Positions 38,570 through 52,611 are shown, numbered from the stretch's first letter. The stretch: 64,000 bases of DNA from Xylaria sp. FL1777 (GCA_022578965.1 MU400632.1:55238-119237), one strand, 5' to 3'. Made by a program: numbers and translations. Notes: a model not told the origin generated them from the letters alone.

Positions 38570-41049
38570 TTAGGCACCATCGAGCTGCATCATCCCCTCG
38601 TCGAGGTCCTCATCATCCATATCGTAGTCCTCATCGTAGGCCTGCTGTGCCTGAGCCTTGCGTAGGGCCTCAATCAACGCGTCGTCGCCCTGGCTCTGCA
38701 GCTCCTTGATCCTTTCCTCATCAACCTTCTGCTGATGGACCTTTAAATCCTCCAAGCTCCACATGCTGATCCCTTCCTGGTCCTTAGACTTAAAAGGTCG
38801 CGCCATGTCCCTCAGGAAGCGCTGTGCCGTTATGATGGCCATGTCGGTGCTGAGATTGCTGTCAACGTCCTGCATGGCCTGGTTGATCCACTTGGGTAGC
38901 TGCAGGCGCTTTTTCTGGAACCGGCGATCTGCTAGGACCATGATACCATAGTCGTCTTTGCCCCTGAGCACACGGCCCAGGCATTGGGCGGCGTGGCGCA
39001 TGGCGTCGAAAGACAAGAAGTCGTTTTCACGAATGCGGTACGTCTCCCGCAGGAATTCGAGTCTTGCCTTGAGGATACGAGATTCCGTGTATTGAAACGG
39101 GACGCCGATGCACAAGACAGTTCGGCCGTACTGATGATCGAAATCAATGCCTTCCGAGACCTTGCCGCGGGCGACACACAGCAGGACAGCCCCCCTTCCA
39201 TTGCAACACGCAGTGCGATAAGTTTCAAGTGCGAGCGAAGTTTCTTGCGCGTCGGGCGTTTCGACAAGGATCAGCTTGTATTTCCACACTTCGTCTAGGA
39301 TACCCATGCCTTGCCACATGCTGATGATGGATTCCATGTATAGGTAAGAGGGAAAGAAGACGACCATACCATCCGGTGTAACTCTGGCAAACTCGGTCAA
39401 GAGATTGCCATAGTTACGGACTACGCTTGGCTCATTTCGGACCTGGAAACTGGTTGAAACTGGAGCCTGGTCACTACCACGGGTAACGATCATCGGTAGA
39501 AACGATCGCCTCGCTAATGTCATGGTGTACGACTCTTGCACGACCGTTGAGAAGCCAAGCATTTTAGGGTACATTTCTAATGGCGACATAGTACCCGAAG
39601 TGATAATGACGGAGCTAAATCTGTCAAACACGGGCTTAATAGCGATAGCCGCATCGAGACAAGTGAAATGAAGCACTGGATTAGGGACCTCAGCTGTATC
39701 TGATTCAAAAGGCTCAAGAATGAGTAGAAATCCCTTCTCATACGTGGCTACTAAGGTGGCAAATGTTGCGACTTCTTGAAGGGGTTGATAGTCCTCGATG
39801 TTGGTAAGTTCGAGCGTCCTTACTAACGATGTTAGCCTCTCGGCGCAGAATCGCAGAGGCTTCTTCTCGATGAATGTGTGTTCCTTCAAGTGAGACAAAA
39901 ATGAAGGTGGGGTCTCCGATATGACCTGCCGGACCTTCATACGCGTCTTAAGGTATTCTATAAATCTTTTCAAGAAGGCTGTGAAATGTTCAGCCCGTCG
40001 AATGTTACCGGGAACGGCTTCCTTGAGCAAGTCATCGGGCAAGGCTGGATTTGCCATGAAGGAATCCTCCTGGCGCGCCTCGTCGGCGTCACGAAGGCCC
40101 TCAACGAGCTTCTGGTACTCGTTTTCGAGCTGCTCTCTATCCGTCTCCTTCATCTCGACAATTTTCCGCTCGAGATTAACAGCACCTCGGGTAGCTTTAC
40201 GTAAGGAGTCCTCGGTTATGTCGGTGCTCAGAGACTCGATACACACGTTGTCGATATTGTGGGCCTCGTCAAACACAACGATACAATCCTTAGAGAATTC
40301 CTTGGAGACGCGCTCGGCTATCTTGGGATCCAGAAGATAGTGGTATGAGTAGATGATGACGTTGCAATATTGCATCTGATCATGTCTTAACAGAATAGCC
40401 CAGCATGTCGGGTGGCTACATTTGGGCCGAGTCACGCGCCCGGGGTATCAGGACTTACCATGCGCCTCGCAGTGAAATAGGGACACTGCTTGTGCTGCTC
40501 GCCATACCTCAACAAGCCGTCGAGTGTCCACACCCCATTAGGGACGAGGTTATGTGCCTCGAGCAAATCGAGATTGTCATGGTAAATACAGGTTTCGACA
40601 TTTTCACCCTTTTCCTTTTTCTCCCTAACAAAGCCAGCAGTCAAACTTCTGCAGCGCGCATCGACGATAGCGCCGCTCTTTTCCCTCTTGACGGAAGGGT
40701 GGAGGCAGAGGTTCTTACGGCTGGTCAGACCGAGGCCGCGGAACTCTTCGACGTGGCCCAACTCATCAGCGCGGAACTTCATGAGAGCCTTCAGCTCGGC
40801 CAAGGCCTTCTCGATCTCGGACATGGTCCGGGAACAGTAGATGAGCTTCCGGTGCTCGGGGTAATGCTGCTGGTAGGCGACGATGAGGGAGAGCAGCGAG
40901 ACTGTCTTCCCGGTCCCCGAGGGCATCTCCAGGACGCAGTGGCCGCCGGCGTCGAGGGTCCTCTTGAGATCGCACATGTAGGCATACTGCTCAGGGTATA
41001 TCCGGGGATACGGAAAGAGCACGGGAAGGTCGTCTATAAAGAACTTCAT
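38570..41049 (-). CDS. RAD3: TFIIH DNA helicase subunit Rad3/XPD
   Basis: 5'-3' iron-sulphur helicase of TFIIH, acting in nucleotide excision repair and in promoter function. Exons are 41049-40459 (197 codons) and 40375-38570 (601 codons plus stop). The 83-nt intron (40458-40376) begins GTAAGT and ends CAG. The spliced protein is 798 aa, close to yeast Rad3 at 778. Walker A is PSGTGKT with Lys48. The four Fe-S cysteines are C115, C133, C154 and C189, each one residue below those of human XPD. The DEAH box is FDEAHN (233-236). The second RecA half contains TSGTMSPLEMYPKML, and motif VI reads QCLGRVLRGKDDYG. The splice joins YFTARRM to MQYCNVIIYSYHYLLDPKIAERVSK exactly at a conserved stretch. 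The tail is acidic (DMDDEDLDEG). All catalytic residues are present. It is convergent with PRP3. Confidence 0.97.
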
Positions 41050-44000
41050 CCTGCCACCGCTTTACCTCGACGTCGCTGCGTGCAGTGTAAGGCGTAGACG
41101 TAAAGTCCAGGTGGTTAGAGTGATAACGTGTAACAATAAATGCCCGAATCATTTGTAAAAAAAAAAAAGGAGGACCACTTGTTAGCTCGACTACAATACC
41201 TAGGTAGGATTATCAGCCCGTCGGCCCGTTCCGTTGCATGGGGATGACTTTGGGGATAGCAAGACTGGAATGCTGCCGTCCCAAAAAGGTATTTCCCTAA
41301 TGTTGATTACTTGGACTCAGTAAACACCACTGACAATTGCATGTCTGGGTCTGTCTTCCCCCCTCTTGCATGTGTTGAATCCACGAGCAAGGAAACGATT
41401 CTATGATGCACATGGCAAATGATAGTGTTGACGATGTGTGGATTTGACGGCCAAGAAGCTACCTAGTTACAGGCAGCCATGGGCCCTCTGGAGCTGCCCT
41501 ACTTACCTAAGCGGCTACCTACCTACACCATCAAAGTGGCGGTGTCGAGCGCCACCAGCCACAGCTATCTATAAACTGGCATCTAGGTATTGCTTCAGTA
41601 CCACGCTTGGAGGTACATGTTATCTAAACAATGGATGTCTGGGAGACTTCACCTTGACATACAGAACCTACCACGACATACCTATCAGTTCATATGGTTC
41701 GGTATAACCATCCATCAATGCCTTTCAAACATAACTCACCCAAAGAGCCTCCTGTGCTCTGACCGGTCCTCCCAGCGATGCTGAATTGGCAATTCTAACA
41801 CCCCAATATACGAGACGTTGCTAGAGCTCATCATCTCGATGCAGGAGCTTTGGGGTTTGTAGAAGTAGGACCTCGATACTGCTCCTCGCTATCAATTCTC
41901 GAAGTCGTTCTGCACCGCCAGACGTGAAGAGGCCGGCATATCCGAGTTTGCCGACATGGCTTTGACAGTGGGCAATAAAATGATGCGCGTCCCTTGATGG
42001 AAGGCCTGGCAAGCTGCTGCCGATTACTGGCTCTGGCTCTCCCCGGCCTGCTTTTCTGCTTGTTTCCGCTGCAATGTAGTGGACCATTCTATCTAATGGC
42101 AGGGATTTCTTCCGCCCTCGCACTTTTTTTGGAGCCCATTCAACTAGCCCGGGCCTCACCCGTCATATATTGCGAATAGCGTGCTATCTTCGCCATGTAT
42201 GTCGCCTGTGGCCTGATATTCATTCTCATAAAGGTTAGTCGACGACATTCTCACTCCGCGCCACTGATTGTAATAGCGATGAGGGATGAGGCGTCGTCTC
42301 CGGAACCAGTCACAGCACCTAACATGTCTTTGAATCGTCTGAGGATCTTCATAGTCGGCTTAGTTGTTGACCTGTCTCCAATCTGTTGCGTTCAGGAAAG
42401 CATAACCCGAGAACGGATTTCAAGCGAGCAAGTATCGTATCTGGGACCCCTAGACCCCTTTTACGTCGCCTGTGTCACTATTTTGTATCCGTGGTTACGG
42501 TTCAATCTCAACTGGGCATTCTAAACCATACGATGGGAGGTTTCGGTTAAAACCAGTGGGCCATTTACGAACTCACCATTAGGTTTGCTACTAGCGACGG
42601 TTGTTTCAATGCGCCAAAGGAACCCTAAGCATCGATCTGCGATTATTTTAACCTGAGTCGATGGGGTTCTGAGCGGAGCTCAGGGTTTCGAACGTTCTGC
42701 CCCAGAAACATCCCTCCAAACATCGGCGTGGCCGATTTAATCTCAGTGATAATCGCTTTCGAAATGTTCATCCGCGGACTTCACTTGCCAGAAAGACTAA
42801 CGAGAATCTAGGACAGTTGAATCCTAAAACCAAAATTACTGACCACAGAACTAGCTCTCCTCGTGCTGTCATTGGGTCCGTCCAGAACTCAAGTTTGTCT
42901 TTGGGAGACAGACCATAACTACTATAACTAGATGGTTCTATGGCCCGACAAGGGTAAATTTTCAATACCTTGGCCATGTCTTTTACCATCTCCTGAGCAC
43001 ACAGTATCGGGGCTGTGAGACGGTTTTTAGTGATTTTGGGGGCCCTATAAGATGCTCTCCGCGGTGGGGTAAGACGAAATGACAAGTCCTCTGGGTTTAC
43101 CATTCGCCAGTCAGATTTCAACCAAGTATGTCAGGTACGCTTAGAACCTCGCTGCGGTCGTATAGTGCTTCTTATCAACGTGCCTCGGAATAATCAGCCT
43201 TGAATAATAGACTTATAGTACATACTGGTATTCATATTTCCAAGACTAATTTAATGCTTTCAATCACAGTAGCACATCTGCCTTCCACCTTCTCTTCCTC
43301 TCGCCGGTATCAATAGGGCACTGTCTGAAGGCGAGACGCGTTAACCCTGGCTTGAGAGTGGCTTCAACATGCCATGCCCTTAAACACGGGGGACGATAAC
43401 TTCGAGTTTGTGCATCGAAGTCAGTCTACATTAGCCTTCTACGCCGCCCTGTAGGAGCCGACCGAAGATGTGGCACAGTTGCAGATGATGCTCCGTTGTC
43501 TCCCTGCGGTCAATCAGCCGCTCATCGTGGGGTCCAAGTTCCCAGACTGTCGGATCCAATGGATAGTCCCTAATTCTGAATGCATGGAACTTAATCCCGA
43601 CGACGCATGCGTATTTCCTTGCCAGGGCGCTAGAGAAATCTACCACGCGAGACGCTACAGCCCAACGCGTTTGAACGTCGAATGCATTGACGTTGCTGTG
43701 TCGCCTCGTCCCTCTTTTCTTCGAGCAGCGTCGGCGGAATTGTGGAAACCGAAGCTATATCCTCAGATTATTTCCAACCGACAAGATATCGAAGGCGTCT
43801 GCGTCGAAAGCTCTCAGAGAGTACTAAAGTGCAGCGGATAGTATGCTGGCCCTTTGAGGCGACTTTGAGTTTTCGAGCCAAAACATTCGGTCTCAAATCA
43901 TTCGGAACTCGTCCTCGTAGTCCAAACAAGTTCGTTCGGTACACAATTAGCAACCACAATTCCTAAGATCCTGTGCTTTTGTCCTTAAGCAGGGTCGCAA

Positions 44001-47000
44001 CCCGCAGATGCCTCCACGGTACTCATAGTGAAGCGGTCATTGCCCATTCGCCGTCGCATGACCTCACGGTCTGACCATGATGCCATAGTTACCGGTATTT
44101 GATTTGTGAAAATGAATGGAGTCAGTAGCAGACTAGCGTGGTCGAACAACGGCTCGCGATCTACCGGACTAACCCCACTATACGGGACTTTTGATATACC
44201 TGGTCTGGTAAACTTGAAAGGACAGGGTTCAATCCCCCGCACAGCGCAGGAAAGGGAGAAAAAAATAAAAAATAAAAAAACTTGCCTAGAGAGGGTTGGC
44301 TTATCACATATGTGTAGGCAGACAGGTTGGTGAAGCCAATCAACACTGGACGAGTCCAGGGATGAGAGAAGAAAAAAAAGATAATGCCTGTCAATTTTGG
44401 TAATTGAAAGGGGACCTGTTAGGGAACACAAGACTCATGAGACTGGACCGTGACATAAATACCTTTTTTCTATTAGAAGGCATGTTGTTGAACTCCTCTC
44501 GTTGGTAAACGTATAGTTTATTTTTACGTCTCTGCAGGAAAAAAGCCCACATTTCTTCAACGTCATTTTTTCAACTAATTTCATCGGCCTAACGCTCGTG
44601 AATTCGATAGAACGCGAGCAGAGTTAATAGGCCGATTCGAAACTACTATAGTTCCATTCACTCGTAGTCGACACTATTCTTTACATAGTAAGTGTCGATA
44701 TCTGTAGACCACCTACACAAAGCGACAGTATGCTCTCAACAAGGATTTGGCACTCGGCCGAGAGCAAAGATGTTTCCGTTGTCGAGACCGAACCGTTATA
44801 AGCTGGTGCCCACGACTGCGCATAAGTTGCCATTCCACTTTAAGCTGGACTAACGACGTGCGAAGCCGAAAAGGACGGGGACGCCCGTTAAGAATACCCA
44901 CGGTAAAAGGAACCGCAGCCGATGGCGTGAAAGCTCTTTAGCGAACCTACCTTATTGAAGCTTATTGAAGACCTATCTATTTTAGCCCGTGATACTTAGT
45001 TAAAGCGTACCTACCTAGGCAGGTATCTAGCATCGACATGCATGCCATATCGTAACTAGGATCGAAGCTTCTACTTCAACGCCCACAACCCGGAACATTA
45101 GGCATACCTCAGGGGTCTGTCAGGGTCAAGGTTTGATACCCTAACAGCAGACAATTGTGTACGGTACCTACGCAGTACGCAGTATACTGCGTACACCAGG
45201 TATGTGTGATTTGTCTCGCAAGCTAACAATAGCAACAGCAGGCACTCAGTACATCCCCACACAATCCAAACATGGGTGCTGCTCTGCACGTGTATATGTA
45301 TACCTACACTCCATACGTAGTACTGCGTGGTTGAATATGAACTGGCATAGGGATTTCTGTCTTCGCAAGCCGTTGCCTCACCATGCAGAACAGAGTGAGG
45401 ATGGGAAGTGGTGTTGTAGAAGTATGGTACACACTAACCAAGGCTGGCTATGTTCGCGAAACTGCAAGGTCAAGACGAAGACGGAAAGGGAGATGGTTGA
45501 GTGTGACGGTATAAGTGTATCTATTGTTGACGTTGACGTAACGAACACAAGCTGCATTGGTCTGTTACACTACCTACGCATAGGGTAAAGCAGCCGCTAA
45601 CTGCTGTGCAGAGAAGAGCTACATATACACTATCTGTACCTCGTACACTACATACATTAGGTACCTATTTACACTACCTACCTAGGTACTTGCCTGGAAA
45701 GAGGGCAATGAGGGATCGCAATGCCTGTCCATCTGCCAACATGAACGGTAGAAGATATGTAGTGTACCTACATACTTATACATACCTACTTACTGCGTAG
45801 TGTTTACTGAGAACTTACCTAAGTAAGTACAATACACGCCTTCCCTACATGAGTACAGTACCCGGCACAGTATTCTTCTCGGAACATTGTGCATAAGTAG
45901 CACTGTACTAACACCTAACACGACACACAAATAACACCGGCTCGCTGAATACATACCTACCTATTTACACTAGACTACGCTACCTACACTACTTACTTAC
46001 TACTGGGTAGGTATGGGAACCTCGAACGGTTCCTCCTTGCCGAACCACTGCAGCTTGCCCTGTTGGGCGATGAGTGGTAGGGTAAGGAGCAGGGGAGATG
46101 GCAGGGTAGGAAGCAGGGTAGGTAGCATCAGCATGGGTCGAGAACTCCACAAGTCAAAAACCCAAGCTAGGCCCAAGACGTGGTGTTGCATCCCTCACCC
46201 TTCCCATTTCTTGGCGTCCAATGTGGTCTCTCCAGCATTACCATGCTTGTAGGTACCTGGCGTGTACTGGCCCCGGTACAGAGCTCGCATCGAGGTACCT
46301 GCGATACAGGGCCGCCTTTATTATTATTATTTTTTTTCAGCCGTGCCCAGTCTTTTCTCTCCCACCCCCCGGTGGCCTTAGCCTGTGGGCAAGATATCTC
46401 ACCCTATCATCACCAACGACCACGGTCACGGCGTATTGGGATACTTGTCGTCCTACCACGGCCGGTCATGCACCGTGGTTCCTGGCCTGCTGTGTGCAGA
46501 CGCATGTCCTCGCTGCCAATTCTGCCTTGACGGTCGTTGCCTCGCTACCCTTTGTGAGATTTGCCGTCTTATTATAGAACTGCACATGGCCCTCCACGAT
46601 CCCCCCCCATGGCGTGTAGTTGTACCGCCGCCCTGACCTTGGCTGTGGGTATGGGTACTCGTTGTACCTCTCGTTACCTTTCGTTTCATTTATTTACTCC
46701 CTTCCTCCCGCCTAGAGCACATGGACTGTTGGGACTTTTTGTATATCTACCCTGTCACTCAATCCCCTCCCCCCCGATCAGGAGTTCGAATATTCTTGTT
46801 ATTGCATACTCGGGACCTTTCCTAACCTGCCTCTGCCCTGAGTCTGGATCCGGAAGCCTGTAAAGCCACGTTTGTGACATAATGAGTACCTAGGTATCCA
46901 TTAACAAATCCAAGCTCCCCTGTCTGCGCCTCACCTCGCTCACGTTGGCTTCTGTTATAATAAATCAACTTCGCCTTGCCACAGAAGGCTTGCCTCTCTC

Positions 47001-47003
47001 GCC
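41050..47003. other. 6.0-kb interval without a supportable gene
   Basis: The interval lies between RAD3 (reading left) and the zinc-finger gene (reading right), so it must contain both promoters. ORFs on both strands stay below about 150 codons, often need non-ATG starts, and show no recognisable family. TACC/GGTA motifs occur (41196-41206, 45010-45027) and become dense from about 45,590. A pyrimidine-rich stretch and an A-run lie near 46320-46340 and 41157-41168. I see no tRNA or rRNA. Non-coding transcripts cannot be excluded. Confidence 0.5.
45590..46015. repeat. Cluster of TACC/GGTA (TACCTAGGTA-like) motifs
   Basis: Dense, imperfect reiterations of TACC, CTACC and their complement GGTA, including the palindrome CTACCTAGGTAC near 45681. 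Units are short and irregular, so this is not a simple tandem array. Similar tracts recur throughout the gene-poor intervals of this window and are nearly absent from the coding exons. Confidence 0.6.
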
Positions 47004-48311
47004 ATGGATCTCTCACCTCCGTCCCTAATCAGATCGCCGGCATCCTCTCGAAACTCAAACTACTCTAGGAGTCCAAGTCTCAGTATTGATTACTCGTCCC
47101 CGGATCTCGTCGACCCCTTCTACAAGGTTGGTACTGTATATGAACAGTCTTGCTCTGCTATATCCCCAGCTATGGACTCCGGTAATTCGTATCACCGTCT
47201 CGATGCAACGACCTCGGCCGAATGGGCGGAGACGACGGTAATACACCACCTCCCGTCCATGGGGGGCCAGGGTATCGTCTCCTCGGACTATGTCCCGTAC
47301 GTCAGCTATGACTCGGCCATGCATGCACCATACAGCCATGATCTGTACCCGACGCATCTGGCTCATGCGCCAGCGCTTTCCTATGCACCATCTCCTCTCG
47401 CCTCCATGCCCGCTCGCTCGCCGGATCCAACTTCCTCTAGACATCCACTCCCGTACCATGGCACGTCACCAATGCCTCGGATCAAGCTAGAAAGCGGGCA
47501 CGAATACCCCAGTGGCGGCGAGCTATCCCAGTATCCCTCGCCACGCTCCGCCCACGCCTTGATGGCGGCGGAATCTAGTAGCTACGGGTCCCAAGCTGGC
47601 AGTTCGGGCTACCTCTCGGACGCCCCGTCAGGCTCGTGGACAAAGTCTGATTATCCCCCGATCGACACGGACCCATATCTCGTGGGACCCGGTGGTAGCA
47701 CGAGCTCTCTTGTCCTAGACCGGCGGCACCAGGCTGCATCAAGGCCATCGCGGGCTCCAAAGCGGCAGGCGCGCAAGCTGACGTCGAAAGACGATGCCAA
47801 CTTCCAGTGCGAGGTCGAGGGATGTGGGAAGCTCTTTAGCCGCAGCTACAACTACAAGGCGCACATGGAGACTCACGATAAGAAGAGAGAGTACCCGTTC
47901 TCCTGCACCTTTGAGGACTGCAATAAAAAGTTCGTACGGAAGACGGATTTACAGAGGCATCATCAGAGCGTTCATATGAAAGAAAAGAATCACAAGTGCG
48001 ACTACTGTGGCCGACACTTTGCCCGAAAAGACACTCTCCGGAGGTAAGCCTTGCCAGAACTTGTTAACATACAGTGTTTCGGATCCAGCTGACACCGCGG
48101 CTGCAGACATATGGAGGACGGGTGCTCGAAGCGGTTTGACATTGGGACGATGGATTTACGTGGTGCCGAAAGCTATGATTCTTACAACGTACCGATAAGA
48201 TCTGTGCCTAGTTCTTTAGTGGCCTCGACGCCACATCTCCCACCCATGACGCTACCGCGAGGTCGGAGTGATAACGGCATGCCAGACGTGCCTCCGTTTA
48301 TGAAGAGATGA
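47004..48311 (+). CDS. C2H2 zinc-finger transcription factor
   Basis: Probable nuclear DNA-binding regulator. Exons are 47004-48043 and 48107-48311. The 63-nt intron 48044-48106 (GTAAGC donor, CTGAC branch site, CTGCAG acceptor) falls inside the third finger and splits an Arg codon. The protein is 414 aa. Residues 1-260 are rich in Ser, Pro, Tyr and His, likely disordered and possibly activating, followed by a basic patch (RAPKRQARKL). Three fingers follow: finger 1 C269-C274-H287-H291, finger 2 C301-C306-H319-H324, and finger 3 C332-C335-H348-C353, the last of C2HC type. The start ATG has context gccATGg. The finger block (SRSYNYKAHMETH, RKTDLQRHHQSVH, ARKDTLRRHMEDGC) resembles a conserved ascomycete family, but I do not recognise a named orthologue. 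Targets are unknown. It is flanked by long gene-free intervals. Confidence 0.9.
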
Positions 48312-49261
48312 CGACTTTCTGGGCGGGACGGCGGGAAAGGAAAAAAAGAAAGAAAAGAATTTACGATGGAGTCACAAAGCATGAAGGTCCTTTTTTTTCT
48401 ATCTGTATTTGAGGGCATACCCACGGGCGGAACGGTTACAGTCGCATCGGAATCATGCATAGACATTCTATTTGGCATAGGTACTAGGAACACGGGCATA
48501 TGGGAAACGTATTGCACGCTGAAACTTTTCTTTATTTCCTAGCCTCTGTACTTTAACTGGGCGGTCTCTAGAACATGGGCGATACAATGGGCGAAGTGTA
48601 AACGGGATATAGGAGCCTCTTTCAACATTCCCCAGCCAACTATGGCACGTCCGCGGAATCGTGGGCCGTTAAGTGGGGAGGTTATGGAATGAATAAGAGA
48701 GATTTGATTCCACATGGGTGTGACGATTGAACCTGCACAGAGTCCAGTGATGGTCCAACATGAAGTCGGATGTCTGTGTGGGCGGGGAATCATGCCAGTG
48801 GAGAACTGCCTTTCGCGAGGATCATTTACGAGGATCATTTGCGATCATAGAGGTGGCCAATGATGTTACACGGATCTAGGTAGAAATAGATACAGCTAGG
48901 AGTGTAAGTCTATGACGAAGGATGGGTGATCGTCTCTGAGTACAGGTAACACATTGCTAAATCAAGAACCAAAATGGATCCAACAGATATAGTAGCAAAG
49001 GCCTCTTTAACGGGTAAAAGATACCATGTTTGAAGAACTGGTGATTTGACATTACATATATTTGAGGGCACCGTATTGACGAATCGACAGCACGAGAGAC
49101 CACACAACCCAGATAGGTAGATAGACTATCTCATCGCGGGCTCAAGCTAGATCAACTCAAGCTAGCCAGGTGGATAAAGATGGGGGAACGAATACTTAGC
49201 TAACTAGCTACTTTGGGTTACTTTGCTATGGCATGTTCCACATACTGTACTACGAGGGATC

Positions 49262-49289
49262 TGAGATGCTGGAGATGCTGGAGATGCTG
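49262..49289 (+). repeat. 9-bp tandem repeat (GAGATGCTG)3
   Basis: Three consecutive copies of GAGATGCTG. Minisatellite-like, with no coding context. Confidence 0.8.
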
Positions 49290-50731
49290 TACTGTATTTA
49301 GACACATGCCGACTTATGCTAACCAGATGTAGTACAGTTCTACACAGACGAGAGATTGCAGGGATATACTTATACATGTATGTACTCAGTAGTCTGGGTT
49401 CGCAGACACTACTTAGAAAGGTATATCAAGGTAACATGCAGGTACTACATATTCTCTTGAGACATAGTATACTAGGTACTTATATATCTGCCTTAGCATA
49501 CGATACCGCACCATACCTCAGTGAGATAAGCGCTACTATTTCGAAGATGGTAGATGGAAATACGTACGTAGTGTATTGTAGCGTATTTTAGTGCAGTGTA
49601 GTGTAGCGTAGTAGTGCGTAAGGAGTATATGTGCCAAGTAGATATGATTTACATTTTTTATCGGCAACGGCTGTGGCGTTCTTCGCTAACAATGTTTCTG
49701 CATGCCGTACGGCTCTCATGGGTTCGTAGGTTGTATTGGTTCCGAGACTTGTATGTTGCTGTGTGTCTCCCGTCCTCCATACTGCGTACATGACAGCATG
49801 ACAGGGGAGGCTATGTCACTGAATGCGCCGTATTCCAGTGCCATCACGTTCCACGAGGCAGCGGCAAAGCCGCCATCTGAATAAGACCACGCGGGCGGGG
49901 GGGTTTTTTCGGGTTGGATGCTCACGATAGACATAGAGGTACTAGGTATGCATATACATTGCATAAGAATGCATAAGAATGCATACCTAGGTAGGTATGT
50001 ACTGTACACGTAGATAGCAAGTGGGTCGAGACATAGTGTAAGTGAGTAAGTAATGTACTGGGCTCGGAACATACCTAATGTAACCAGTTCTCAGTACGAA
50101 GGCATTGGGCGCACTAATTAGCAGGCCGCGAGGGAAGGACGGTCATAGTTCGCGAAATGAAGAGCGTACCGTGTGACGTGTGGCAATGGCTCACCAACAA
50201 CTAACGCCGATTCCAGCACGGCAAGGTCAACCGGTTGGCAGGCGACCTGTTGGTAAGCATAAGGATACCATATCTAGGTAGAATGGTATGTCGTTCTACA
50301 CGTGTAATGACAAAACAGCACAGACCATGGATGACAAAAAGGAGGCGTCCCCGCTGTCTCGTTGGTCCAAAAGTACAGCCAAGTAAGTTTCAGGAGTCGC
50401 ACAAGATCTGACGACGTCAGACTGCTTCTGCTTTGCTCGCCACCAAGTCACTAGCACCCGTTCAGGCGTGATGTTGCGATGCTGCGCGGGCAGACGAGAT
50501 TGCAATGCACGTCGGTTCCAACAAGTGCCAACGGCATCATACCAGACCACACCAGACCATGCCTAACCAGTCCACAACCAGTCCATAACCAATCCCCATA
50601 CCATATACTACTACCGGTACTATACTACTGTAAGTAAGTAGGTAGTGTACATACGCATATACACGCATATCTACACGGTGCTTAGAAGAAGCTTGTCGAT
50701 GTTCGCCTGGCATTGCATCGGCGAAGATACT

Positions 50732-50751
50732 ACTGACTGACTGACTGACTG
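50732..50751 (+). repeat. (ACTG)5 microsatellite
   Basis: Five perfect tetranucleotide units. A further short copy of the same motif occurs near 58770. Confidence 0.85.
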
Positions 50752-51028
50752 CACAGTCATCAGGTCCCCGCTACATGTGATTGTGACAAAATCCCCCGTG
50801 TCTCGTTCAGCTCGTCTCGACTCGTAAGCACTTGGGCCAACGACACCAGCCACGTTGACAAGCAGAACAGGGCAATAACTTGGGTTGATGCAGAGTGCCG
50901 ATTCGGCATCTCACTTGCAGGCCCTTGCAGCGGAGGCGCCTTTGCTGGAAGATGATCGGACCCGACGCCGTGGCATGCTGCCGATTGGGCAATTACGAAG
51001 CTTCGAGAGGCATGCCTATGCATATGGG

Positions 51029-51065
51029 TATATATATATATATATATCTCTCTCTCTCTCTCTCT
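51029..51065 (+). repeat. Compound (TA)n(TC)n microsatellite
   Basis: About nine TA units run directly into about nine TC units. The short reading frames with IYIYIYLSLSLS-like peptides here are translations of this repeat and not genes. Confidence 0.9.
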
Positions 51066-52611
51066 TTATACACTACTGCGTACGGTTCAATGTCACGCGC
51101 TTCTTTCGGTGCTAAGAGACACATATAGCGCTGCCTCTGCTCGAGGACGAAGACGACGAGGGCAACATGGGCGAGACGGCCAGGCACACATAATTACCTG
51201 CTGCTTATACACAATTGACATAAACAGCAGGTGTAAAAGCAACAGATACAGAGACGAGACCGTTTTAGGGTGAGAATATTGTTAGACGCCCCATGTCTGA
51301 CAAAGACTGGGCCAACAATAGCTCAGTATAATCCCTTGGGACAGACAAGCTTGTTCGTTAGCTCCTCGCAATTATACTTACATAGGATCTGCGGCCGCAT
51401 GGCCCCATCATGCGCGGAAGATTGCTGCGGACACAAATTTAGAGCAACTCACTAGTGTAAGCGATATGTTATGGACTTTCATCTTGAAATAACGTTGATT
51501 TAAGCGAGCAGGTAGTGTGAGGACCAGGTAAGGGCCAGGTCAGTTGTCTCTGCCGAAATGGACGACTTATAGGTACCATTTACTATGCTGCGCCGATTAT
51601 ACCATCTACTCAGTACTTCCACTTATCTAGTATAGGTTTAGTAAGTAGATTTATAATGCCAGTGTTATACTATACACTCCCTGGTACCTACTAATGCGTC
51701 CTAGTTCATACCGTTGATCTTACATGCACAGGTTATACCCAGGTACCTACTCTACTATACACCCTGAAATAGTACTTTACGCATAGTCATCAACCTCATC
51801 TGATGTTTCTGCAAGCATCTTGGCCAGTCGCCGTCGGGTCGTCAGACTGCACCATCCTGAAGACTCTCAGATGTCGGCCCCCGGTTACGCATCGTGCCCC
51901 AGGTTTCCATGTTTCTTCAAAACGGTGTTTGCTGCACGCTCCCACTGACTGTACTACGTTCCTTCAGAGCCCATAAGGAAGGGCTAAACTTGTTTAAGTA
52001 CCACCTCGCTATTATTAGATCATGAGGCTCCCGAAGACGCGCGAGTACACACTTGTATACTAGTAAGTCCCTAAATGAACAACAACTACGTACAGAGGAC
52101 ACTAACAAGGACAATTATTATTATTAGGGTGACAGATGGATCTTGTTATCTGCGATGCAGCAACAACAAATCTTCTCCAAGCAACCTTCTCCATACTGCT
52201 CCATGTGCCTCCTAGTATACCTACATGTTAGTACCATGCCAGGTTACTAACAACAGCGAGTGAGGCGCCCTCGTGGAATCTCTGCCGCCGTCACACATTC
52301 GAACCACATGGCATTCCGGCCTGCCATGCAGGAACGCACGCTTGCTCGTGGTCAGGTGGTGCCAGGGACCCGGCATCATCCAACACCCTGCAGCTGATAG
52401 CGACCAAGGAAGTCGAGAACAATAATAGCCTATTTGTACACCCGACAGCGGACATTCCTCACTCATCTCACATGAGACGCTTGGTTCCGTGCAAAGTTCC
52501 GCGATGCACCTTAGTAAGCTGTCCAGGTCACAGTCTACCAACTACAACTACAATGTAGGTGCTTATACATATGTACACACATATATTTATACCCGTATTT
52601 ATAAATACATA

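Noticed and set aside
40405..41097. 230-codon plus-strand ORF over RAD3 exon 1
   Set aside because: Antisense shadow of the Walker A and Fe-S region of RAD3, with no family features.
41821..42159. 112-codon minus-strand ORF as a small gene
   Set aside because: It needs a GTG start, has no domain or splice partner that I can recognise, and sits among many similar random frames.
44213..44250. tRNA 3' half (GGTTCAATCCCCC resembles a T arm)
   Set aside because: The putative T-stem does not pair, there is no matching acceptor stem or D arm upstream, and no anticodon arm could be drawn on either strand.
43985..44431. 148-codon minus-strand ORF
   Set aside because: Low-complexity Phe/Ser-rich translation across an A-run, with overlapping frames on both strands and no family.
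50885..51187. Overlapping ORFs at the microsatellite
   Set aside because: Their length depends on the TA/TC repeat being open in several frames.
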